NCBI GenBank assembly: GCA_947497895.1
Contig: CANMIL010000001.1
Location: forward strand, 806,001 to 870,000
DNA length: 64,000 nucleotides
Origin: an uncultured Tenacibaculum sp.
Lineage (GTDB): Bacteria; Bacteroidota; Bacteroidia; Flavobacteriales; Flavobacteriaceae
Reading direction: 5' to 3'
Shown here: piece by piece, positions 46,452 through 53,991 of the stretch
How the letters are laid out: the number at the start of each line of letters is the position of its first letter
How positions within the stretch are numbered: position 1 is the stretch's first letter
Notes under the pieces: generated by a model
Told to the model about the DNA's origin: nothing
The model's database searches: none
What the model saw: only the letters and a program-made list of their open reading frames with translations
Translations under genes and position numbers: made by a program

Positions 46452-47201
46452 ATGACTAAATTAAAAGACAAAGTAGCCGTTATTACTGGTGCAAATAGTG
46501 GAATTGGACTAGCAACAGCAAAGTTATTCCTTAAAGAAGGTGCAAAAGTTGTTTTAGCTGGACGAAGAGAAGAAGCTCTTAATGAAGCTGCAAAAGAGTT
46601 AAACGGAGACTTTATCACCGTGGTTGCCGATGTAGCCAAAGAAGAAGACAATAAGCGTTTAATTAAAGAAGCCGTTGATAAATATGAAAATATTGACGTA
46701 CTATTTTTAAATGCTGGTATTGCTCCAATTGCGCCTACCAATGATATTACATCAGCTCATTATAACGAAGTTTTCGATATTAATGTAAAAGGACCAATGC
46801 TAGCTACGAAAGAAGCGATTCCTCACCTTAATGATGGTGGTTCCATATTGTTTACCAATTCAATTGTACATCAAAAAGGTTTCGATGGCTTTGCGGTATA
46901 CTCAGCTAGCAAAGGCGCTTTAAGAGCTTATGCTCGAGTATTAACTTCTGAATTAAAAGACAGAGGAATTCGTGTAAACTCTATTGCACCTGGACCAATT
47001 GAAACACCTATTTATGGAAAAATGAATTTACCTCAAGAGGTTGTAGAAGAAATGGGTAAAGGTTTTGCTCAAAACGTTCCTTTAGGGAGATTCGGGACCT
47101 CTGAAGAAGTAGCAAACACTGCTTTATTCTTAGCTTCAAATGAAGCATCATATATAAATGGTGTAGAACTTGAAGTAGATGGAGGACTCAGTCAAATATA
47201 A
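46452..47201 (+). CDS. SDR family oxidoreductase
   Basis: A 249-residue classical short-chain dehydrogenase. Cofactor motif TGANSGIG (about 14-21), then GRREE suggesting NADP preference, NAG (about 88-90), the catalytic Ser (SIVHQKGFDG region), YSASK (Tyr/Lys catalytic pair) and the C-terminal GPIETPIY and VDGG. It reduces a carbonyl or oxidises an alcohol; the substrate is unknown. Control by the adjacent TetR protein is supported by the matching operator just upstream, a common arrangement for detoxifying SDR enzymes. Confidence 0.93.
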   Translation: MTKLKDKVAVITGANSGIGLATAKLFLKEGAKVVLAGRREEALNEAAKELNGDFITVVADVAKEEDNKRLIKEAVDKYENIDVLFLNAGIAPIAPTNDITSAHYNEVFDINVKGPMLATKEAIPHLNDGGSILFTNSIVHQKGFDGFAVYSASKGALRAYARVLTSELKDRGIRVNSIAPGPIETPIYGKMNLPQEVVEEMGKGFAQNVPLGRFGTSEEVANTALFLASNEASYINGVELEVDGGLSQI

Positions 47202-47241
47202 CTTTAATTGATTTTATCAATACTTTAAATGGAGCTTCCGT

Positions 47242-47913
47242 TTAAAGTATTGACTCTCCATTTAAATTAGTGGTTAACACATCACTCATAAAATCAAAAT
47301 AAGGGCGAAGTGCTAAATATGAATTATTAACTTCTTCCAAAAAGTTATCTGATAATACTTCCTCATCTGAGAAGTTCCTTATAGCCACAAAGGCCTTTTT
47401 TCTTATCAAATCAATTGATGGATGCTCTTTATCAAATCCTTTAGGAGCTGTTTTCAATTCATCACCTTCTAACTTACCATCAAAATACTTTTTGAACTTT
47501 TTATCATTTAGAATATCTCTTATTTCAGAATCATCTAACTCAAATTCTTTTCTAATTCGGAATAAATCTTCTTTGTTTGGTTCCCAAAAACCACCAGCCA
47601 AAAAGCTTTCACCGGGTCTTATTCTTAAATAATAACCTCCTCTTAAATACGCTCCCTTACGAGAAAAAGAACCAGCAAAATGAGGTTTATAAGGTGTTTT
47701 ATCTTTACTAAAGCGAACATCTCTATAAATTCGAAATAACTTGAACTTTTCTATTTCATCATGTTCTTCTAATTTTTCTCTAATAGTTGCGTATAATTCC
47801 TTTGCATTATTCTGAGCTTCAGTAAATACTGCTTTATGTTCAGCAAACCAATCGCGGTCATTATTTTCCTTTAAGTCTTTCAAAAAATCAAGACTTTCCC
47901 TTTTAAAGTTCAT
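47242..47913 (-). CDS. DUF2461 family protein
   Basis: A 223-residue cytoplasmic protein of the DUF2461/TIGR02453 family. Recognisable signature: FLKDLKENNDRDWFAEHKAV near the N terminus, then FRIYRDVRFSKDKTPYKPHF and GGYYLRIRPGESFLAGGFWE (about 55-115). The family is widespread in bacteria and fungi and has no established reaction. Length is typical. It converges with the SDR gene; an imperfect inverted repeat (arms AATACTTTAAA and TTTAAAGTATT, 47219-47251) overlaps its stop codon and may be the SDR terminator, though no T run follows. Confidence 0.88.
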   Translation of the reverse strand: MNFKRESLDFLKDLKENNDRDWFAEHKAVFTEAQNNAKELYATIREKLEEHDEIEKFKLFRIYRDVRFSKDKTPYKPHFAGSFSRKGAYLRGGYYLRIRPGESFLAGGFWEPNKEDLFRIRKEFELDDSEIRDILNDKKFKKYFDGKLEGDELKTAPKGFDKEHPSIDLIRKKAFVAIRNFSDEEVLSDNFLEEVNNSYLALRPYFDFMSDVLTTNLNGESIL

Positions 47914-47940
47914 AAGTAAATAGATTTGGTTAAAGATATA

Positions 47941-47971
47941 AAAAAAACTCTATCAGGAATTCCCAATAGAG
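47941..47971 (-). terminator. Terminator of ychF
   Basis: CTCTAT at 47948 pairs with ATAGAG at 47966, with a further partly paired loop around GAATTC; on the minus strand the stem is followed by seven T. It lies 30 bases past the ychF stop codon. Confidence 0.7.
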
Positions 47972-48000
47972 CTTGTATATTGTAGTTTGTTTGTATTCTA

Positions 48001-49092
48001 TTATACGTTGAATCTGAAATGCATTACATCACCATCTGCTACTATATATTCCTTCCCTTCTACTCTCATTTTCCCAGCTTCTTTTACTTTAGATTCTGAA
48101 CCAAAAGCTACATAATCATCATATCCTATAACCTCAGCTCTAATAAACCCTTTTTCAAAATCAGTATGAATTACTCCTGCTGCTTGAGGTGCTGTCGCAC
48201 CAACATTCACCGTCCAAGCTCTTACCTCTTTTACTCCTGCTGTAAAATATGTTTGTAAATTTAATAAGGTGTAAGCAGAACGAATTAATCTCGAAACTCC
48301 AGGCTCTTCCAATCCTATATCAGATAAAAACATTTGACGCTCTTCATAATCTTCTAACTCAGCGATATCTGCTTCTGTTGCTACTGCTAATACAATGATT
48401 TCAGCATCTTCATCCTTCACCATTTCACGAACCTTTTCTACATAAGCATTTCCTTCTTTTGCCGATGATTCCTCTACGTTACACACGTATAAAACAGGTT
48501 TAGCTGTTATGAATTGCATAGACTTTACCAACTCTTCTTCTTTCTCTCCAAATTCTAGAGTTCTCACCGACTTACCAGCTAAAAGAGTTTCTTGAATAGT
48601 TTCTAGGATTTCTAACTCCTTTTGAGCTTCCTTATTTCCAGTTTTAGCAGCTCTTTTTACTTTATCAAGTCTTTTTTCAACTGCTTCTAAATCTTTTAAT
48701 TGTAATTCAATATCAATAGTTTCTTTATCTCTAATTGGATCAACCGAACCATCAACGTGCACAATATTGTCATTATCGAAACAACGCAATACATGTAAAA
48801 TAGCATCTGTTTCTCTGATATTTGCCAAGAACTGATTTCCTAAACCTTCTCCTTTACTCGCCCCTCTTACTAGTCCAGCAATATCAACAATCTCAACAGT
48901 TGCAGGTATCACTTTTTCAGGTACAACTAACTCTTCAAGTTTTTCTAATCTAGTATCAGGAACATTTACAACCCCCAAATTAGGCTCTATGGTACAAAAA
49001 GGAAAGTTCGCACTTTGTGCTTTTGCGTTTGACAAACAGTTAAATAAAGTTGACTTCCCTACGTTAGGTAATCCTACAATTCCGGCTTTCAT
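48001..49092 (-). CDS. ychF: Ribosome-associated ATPase YchF (Obg-like)
   Basis: A 363-residue P-loop NTPase of the conserved YchF/OLA1 family, which prefers ATP to GTP and associates with ribosomes. G1 motif GLPNVGKSTLFN (about 7-18), NFPFCTIEPN, G3 DIAGLVRGASKGEGLGNQFL (71-90), NVEE in place of the usual NKxD, then the coiled-coil insertion and C-terminal TGS domain (FTAGVKEVRAWTVNVGATAP, ADGDVMHFRFNV). Length is typical. Monocistronic with its own minus-7 box and terminator. Confidence 0.97.
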   Translation of the reverse strand: MKAGIVGLPNVGKSTLFNCLSNAKAQSANFPFCTIEPNLGVVNVPDTRLEKLEELVVPEKVIPATVEIVDIAGLVRGASKGEGLGNQFLANIRETDAILHVLRCFDNDNIVHVDGSVDPIRDKETIDIELQLKDLEAVEKRLDKVKRAAKTGNKEAQKELEILETIQETLLAGKSVRTLEFGEKEEELVKSMQFITAKPVLYVCNVEESSAKEGNAYVEKVREMVKDEDAEIIVLAVATEADIAELEDYEERQMFLSDIGLEEPGVSRLIRSAYTLLNLQTYFTAGVKEVRAWTVNVGATAPQAAGVIHTDFEKGFIRAEVIGYDDYVAFGSESKVKEAGKMRVEGKEYIVADGDVMHFRFNV

Positions 49093-49118
49093 TATCTATT
49101 GTATTAATTTAGCGTGGC

Positions 49119-49126
49119 AAATATAG
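49119..49126 (-). promoter_or_regulatory. Minus-7 promoter box for ychF
   Basis: TATATTTG on the minus strand, about 27 bases before the ychF ATG; matches the TAnnTTTG consensus. Confidence 0.5.
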
Positions 49127-49249
49127 TATAATACTTCATTTTTTACGATATGATGACCAAACTCTTATGTAGTATTTTAACAGGAATTTAAGACTTAAAT
49201 AAAGGTTTGTTAATTTTTTATTACATTTACATACTTTAACAAACAAAAA

Positions 49250-49816
49250 ATGAGTTATTTAAGTGACGAAATTTTATGGAAATCGTTAAAGGAGGGGGAT
49301 TTAAAAGCTTTTTCTGTTTTATTCAAAAAGTTCTACCCTTCTCTTTTTAGTTACGGTTTAAAAATTTCAAATGATGCGGTTCTAACTGAAGATTCTTTAC
49401 AGGACTTTTTTGTTTATATCTACGAACATAAAGAGAATTTGAGTAATTTGGAAACGATTGCTCCCTACTTATTCTCTTCCTTTAGAAGATTTATTATTAA
49501 GCGCTTAAATAAATCAAAAAAATATGCAATGGTTCGAAATTTAGACACCAATATTGTCGATATAAATTTCACGCCAGAAGAATTCATTACCAACCAAGAA
49601 TCAACAACCTTTCGAAACAAAAATTTAGCTAGAATCATTAACCAACTTCCTAAAAGGCAAAAAGAAGTTATTTATTTAAAGTTTCACTGTGGTCTAAAAC
49701 CACAAGAAATTGCTGACACTATGGAAATAAATTACCAGAGTGTTGTGAATACCTTACACAAAGCCATTAAAAATTTAAGAGAGGAAATAGCAGTTTCAGA
49801 ATTATTAAATTTATAA
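49250..49816 (+). CDS. ECF-type RNA polymerase sigma factor
   Basis: A 188-residue sigma-70 family protein with region 2 (DLKAFSVLFKKFYPSLFSYG, then DSLQDFFVYIYEHKENL) and region 4 (LPKRQKEVIYLKFHCGLKPQ then EIADTMEINYQSVVNTLHKA); no region 1 or 3, hence ECF. It precedes a FecR-type anti-sigma factor by 66 bases and two TonB receptors, the standard Bacteroidota surface-signalling layout. It should direct transcription of the receptor genes when released by the FecR protein. Confidence 0.95.
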   Translation: MSYLSDEILWKSLKEGDLKAFSVLFKKFYPSLFSYGLKISNDAVLTEDSLQDFFVYIYEHKENLSNLETIAPYLFSSFRRFIIKRLNKSKKYAMVRNLDTNIVDINFTPEEFITNQESTTFRNKNLARIINQLPKRQKEVIYLKFHCGLKPQEIADTMEINYQSVVNTLHKAIKNLREEIAVSELLNL

Positions 49817-49882
49817 ATTCGTAAATTTGCAAAATTAAAAGGGTATAATTATCATATTATCATCTTATATAGGTGTTACCCT

Positions 49883-50905
49883 ATGCTTAGTTTTCGTATG
49901 GCACAAAGAAATTACAATACCATTCATGATTTTTTAAATGACCAGTCATTTAAAAATTGGGCGTTCAATAGCCGGCTCTCGGATGTTTCATTCTGGGATT
50001 TCTGGTTAAAGAACAACCCTCATAAAAAAGATTTAGCTTTTGAAGCCCGGGATATTTTGTTAGGCATTAACTTCAAAAAAGACGATGTTCCTGAAGAAAA
50101 AATTAAGTTTGAGTGGAATAAGTTGGAAACAAAACTAAAAAAGATTCAGCAGAAAGAGCAAAAAGAAACACTTCCAAAAAGAAATAAGAAATACAGATTC
50201 ATAAGCATTGCTGCCAGTTTACTTTTATTATTTTCAGTTGGATCATGGTTTTTCATAAATAACCTATCTAAAGTAACTCATAAAACAGCCTATGGAGAGG
50301 TGTTAGAGTTGAAACTAAATGATGGAACCCTTGTTACATTGAACTCTAATTCAAGCATTACCTATAAGAAAAATGATGCTAGAAAAGTGTGGTTAAATGG
50401 AGAAGCTTATTTTAAGGTTAGTAAAAAAGAAAGTTCTAATGCCAAATTTTGGGTGAATACTGATGATTTGGTTGTTGAAGTATATGGAACTCAATTCAAT
50501 GTAAACACACAAAGAAACAAGACTAAAGTATTTCTTGAGGAAGGAAATATATGGCTAAGTTTAAATAACGGAACTTCTAAAAAGATGATTCCTGGAAATT
50601 ATATTGAGTATTCTTCAGATTCAAAAAGAATTCTAGTTGATGATCAACTAAGCTCTAATGTAGAACAATTGTCTTGGAAAAATGGAACACTCATTTTCAA
50701 TAACTCGACACTTATTGAAGCCTTATACAAGGTTTCTGACACCTATGGAGTTGAATTCGATTTTCATGATCAAGAAACTAAGAACACGCTCATAACTGGA
50801 ACGGTTCCAACAACAAACTTGGAAATTTGTTTAAATGCTATAAAAAAATCTGCGAATATTATTATCAAAAAAGAAAATGCTAAATTAGTTGTGTATAAAA
50901 ACTAG
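49883..50905 (+). CDS. FecR-type anti-sigma factor (DUF4974)
   Basis: A 340-residue single-pass inner-membrane signal transducer. The N-terminal cytoplasmic part is about 100 residues; a TM helix follows (FISIAASLLLLFSVGSWFFI, about 108-127); the periplasmic part contains the FecR domain (YGEVLELKLNDGTLVTLNSN, VWLNGEAYFKV, VEVYGTQFNVN, VFLEEGNIWL) and a C-terminal DUF4974/STN-like segment (FNNSTLIEALYKVSDTYGVE). It passes a signal from the STN-bearing receptor downstream to the sigma factor upstream. An ATG five codons in (49898, MAQRN) is an equally plausible start. Confidence 0.93.
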   Translation: MLSFRMAQRNYNTIHDFLNDQSFKNWAFNSRLSDVSFWDFWLKNNPHKKDLAFEARDILLGINFKKDDVPEEKIKFEWNKLETKLKKIQQKEQKETLPKRNKKYRFISIAASLLLLFSVGSWFFINNLSKVTHKTAYGEVLELKLNDGTLVTLNSNSSITYKKNDARKVWLNGEAYFKVSKKESSNAKFWVNTDDLVVEVYGTQFNVNTQRNKTKVFLEEGNIWLSLNNGTSKKMIPGNYIEYSSDSKRILVDDQLSSNVEQLSWKNGTLIFNNSTLIEALYKVSDTYGVEFDFHDQETKNTLITGTVPTTNLEICLNAIKKSANIIIKKENAKLVVYKN

Positions 50906-50918
50906 TAATCCCTCTTTA

Positions 50919-53858
50919 ATGATACCTAAGAATACTTTTTTATTTTTTTTAATAATTTTTGTATTCAGCATTAACTCTCATAAATTATATTCCCAAGATT
51001 CTGACCTTATACCTCTTTCTGAAGTATTAATATTTTTAAGTGATAAACACCGTGTTTTTTTCACTTATAATCCAGTGGTTATAAAAAATCAAAGGGTTAA
51101 ACTAACCGATTTTGAGGACGTTTCTATTAAAGAAGCTGTAGATTTATTAAAACGAACTACCCCATTTAAAATTGAATATTTAGGAAATAACTATTATGTT
51201 ATTTACAAACTAAACAAACAATATTCACAAGCAACGCAAAGAAGCAAAGATTCAGTTGTTAATGCCAGTATTGATCGACAAAAACAATCAACTTCAATCC
51301 CAGATGAAAAATTTCTTATTAAAGGTGTTGTTCTTGATCAATTTAATGCCCCTATACAAAAGGCCAATATAATTGAGAAAAACACTCAGAATGGTATTGT
51401 TACTAACAATGATGGTACTTTTGAACTTTATATTCTAGGTAATAATCCCATTGAAATATCTCATATCGGTTACAATACTCAGGTCATTATTCCGAAGGAC
51501 AACTATATTACAGTTCATTTAAAATCGGGTGTTGAATTGGACGAAGTTTTTGTAGTTGGCTCTAGAAATAACAATAGACAAAAAATTGATTCTCCTGTTT
51601 CAACAGATGTTATCGATATTCATCAAGTAAAAAGTAAAAGCGAATTTATACAGGTTAATCAATTCATTCAAAACGAAATACCATCTTTCAACGCAACAAA
51701 ACAATCTGGTTCAGATGGTTCCGACCATATAGTTCCAGCGACATACCGTGGTTTAGGTCCTGACCAAACACTTGTACTCATCAATGGAAAAAGAAGGCAT
51801 CAGGCCTCTTTAATCAACCTTTACGGAACTAGAGGACGTGGTAATTCTGGAACCGATTTAAATGCTATCCCCGCATCTGCAATAAAAAGAATTGAAGTAT
51901 TAAAAGACGGAGCTTCCGCTCAATATGGTTCAGATGCCATTGCTGGTGTTATTAACATCGTATTAAACGATCAATCTAAAGAAACTCAAGTGAATTCTAC
52001 TTTTGGTTTTCACAATGCATCTAACAATACAAATGAGGACAGAAAAGGAATAGATGGAATAACATATAAGGCCGATATAAACTATGGAGCAAAAATAAAC
52101 GATAATGGCTTTATCAATTTATCTGCCGAGTTTTTGAGTAAAGGACACACTTTTCGACGTGGGACAGATATCAGAGAAAATTATGGAGATCCTGCAACAA
52201 TGGGGAGCAGTATTTTCATGAATTCGGAAATTCCATTATCAAATGGAATGAAAGTATATTTAAATGGAGGTTATAACTATAAAAATACTCGAGCTTACGC
52301 ATTTACAAGGCCTCCGAATAGTGAACGAAACGTTCTGGAAATTTACCCTAATGGATTTAATCCCTTAATTACTTCTAATATTTCGGATAAATCATTAACT
52401 ATTGGAGCAAATGGAATGTACTCAGGCTGGAACGTAGATTTTAGCAATACTTATGGAAAAAACTATTTTCAATATTACATAAAAGAAACGCTCAATGCTT
52501 CTCTTTTAGCAGCTTCTCCTAAAGAGTTTGATGCTGGAGGTCATAGCCTTATTCAAAACACCACTAATATTGATGTATCCAAGTATTTCAAAAACTTTCT
52601 CAACGGGCTAAATATTGCCGCCGGTATTGAAAATAGGATCGAAAATTATCGAATTTTTTCAGGAGAAGAAGGTTCTTATGAATGGTATGATACTAATGGT
52701 AATGTTATTAATGACAATACTCCTGTTGATTTATTACCTATTCATAACGGTGAATTAAGGCCCGGTGGCTCTCAAGGATTCCCTGGATATTCACCCGATA
52801 ACGAAGTAGATAGAACAAGAACAAGTGTTAGTGTATATTTCGATAGCGAAATAGATTTTACAAAAAAGTGGTTACTGGCCACTGCATTTCGTTATGAAAA
52901 CTACAGTGATTTCGGTAGTACACTCAATACTAAAATAGCCATGCGCTACAAGGTAACTCCAAAAACTAACCTACGATTCTCTTTTAGTACAGGTTTTCGC
53001 GCACCATCATTAGCTCAAATTTATTACAATTTAAAATTCACCAATTTCATCGATAACGAAGCTGTAGAGTCTTTTTTAATTGCCAATAACAATCCGTTAA
53101 CCGAAAAGTTTGGAATAGAGCGATTACGAGAAGAGAAAGCGATTAACTACAGTTTAGGAATTAACCATGCGTTTAATCGAAACTTTAAATTTTCTTTAGA
53201 CTCTTATTACATCTTTATTAAAGATAGAATTATACTCAGCGGGAACTTCGATGCTTCAGAACTAAACTCCAATGTGAAAAATGTGCAATTTTTTGCTAAT
53301 GGCGTAAACACTTCTACTATCGGTTTGGACTTCCGGTTTGACTGGGTTAAATATTTTGACAACTCAAGATTAAATATTGGTTTTGTAGGTAATTTGAATA
53401 AAATGCAAATTAGCGATATCAATCATAAAAACTTAGACAAAGAAACTTTTTTCGGAACACGAGAGCAGTATTTTTTACTTGCTTCGGCTCCAAAACACAA
53501 GCTTATCTTAAATGCAATTTACTCACTTAAAAACTTCTCAATTAGCAGTACTTTGACCCGATTTAGCAGCTTAGAATTAATTGATTGGCAAATTTTTAAA
53601 CCTTTAAGTGAATTTAATAATTCTTTAGAACAAAGATTTGATGCTTCAATCGATTACTATGATTCGAAATACACTTTTGACACACATTTTACATATGATT
53701 TAACAAATCATGTATCACTTCAAGCTGGAGTGAATAACCTGTTTAACACTTATCCTACCGAACAAGCCAGAAATACTGATAGTGGCGGACTTTGGGATGC
53801 TATACAAATGGGAGCCAACGGAGCCTTCTATTACTCCAAAATTTTGTTAAAATTTTAA
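50919..53858 (+). CDS. TonB-dependent receptor with STN signalling domain
   Basis: The likely start is ATG 50919 (979 residues), 13 bases after fecR; a longer TTG frame would overlap it. SP about 1-26 (SHKLYSQ). An STN domain follows (SEVLIFLSDKHRVFFTYNPV to NYYVIYK), then a CarboxypepD_reg-like domain (IKGVVLDQFNAPIQKANIIE), a plug domain (YRGLGPDQTLVLINGKRRHQ, LKDGASAQYGSDAIAGVINI) and a 22-strand barrel. The STN domain is what contacts FecR, so this receptor is the sensor of the cassette. No SusD partner is present, arguing against a polysaccharide-utilisation locus and leaving metal chelates, cofactors or small organics as possible ligands. Confidence 0.93.
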   Translation: MIPKNTFLFFLIIFVFSINSHKLYSQDSDLIPLSEVLIFLSDKHRVFFTYNPVVIKNQRVKLTDFEDVSIKEAVDLLKRTTPFKIEYLGNNYYVIYKLNKQYSQATQRSKDSVVNASIDRQKQSTSIPDEKFLIKGVVLDQFNAPIQKANIIEKNTQNGIVTNNDGTFELYILGNNPIEISHIGYNTQVIIPKDNYITVHLKSGVELDEVFVVGSRNNNRQKIDSPVSTDVIDIHQVKSKSEFIQVNQFIQNEIPSFNATKQSGSDGSDHIVPATYRGLGPDQTLVLINGKRRHQASLINLYGTRGRGNSGTDLNAIPASAIKRIEVLKDGASAQYGSDAIAGVINIVLNDQSKETQVNSTFGFHNASNNTNEDRKGIDGITYKADINYGAKINDNGFINLSAEFLSKGHTFRRGTDIRENYGDPATMGSSIFMNSEIPLSNGMKVYLNGGYNYKNTRAYAFTRPPNSERNVLEIYPNGFNPLITSNISDKSLTIGANGMYSGWNVDFSNTYGKNYFQYYIKETLNASLLAASPKEFDAGGHSLIQNTTNIDVSKYFKNFLNGLNIAAGIENRIENYRIFSGEEGSYEWYDTNGNVINDNTPVDLLPIHNGELRPGGSQGFPGYSPDNEVDRTRTSVSVYFDSEIDFTKKWLLATAFRYENYSDFGSTLNTKIAMRYKVTPKTNLRFSFSTGFRAPSLAQIYYNLKFTNFIDNEAVESFLIANNNPLTEKFGIERLREEKAINYSLGINHAFNRNFKFSLDSYYIFIKDRIILSGNFDASELNSNVKNVQFFANGVNTSTIGLDFRFDWVKYFDNSRLNIGFVGNLNKMQISDINHKNLDKETFFGTREQYFLLASAPKHKLILNAIYSLKNFSISSTLTRFSSLELIDWQIFKPLSEFNNSLEQRFDASIDYYDSKYTFDTHFTYDLTNHVSLQAGVNNLFNTYPTEQARNTDSGGLWDAIQMGANGAFYYSKILLKF

Positions 53859-53991
53859 CTTTTTTGTATTTTTTTTAAGAAAAAAGAGTATAAATAAAAC
53901 CTGCACGTCTTTTTTAATAATGTAGCGAATATGTTAAATGAATATTTATTCAACAATCATGTTCTTAAAATTATTAACTAAAATTTTATTT

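Noticed and set aside
47219..47251. Inverted repeat as a firm terminator between the SDR and DUF2461 genes
   Set aside because: The arms pair well, but no T run follows and the repeat overlaps the DUF2461 stop codon, so it is mentioned only within that gene's entry.
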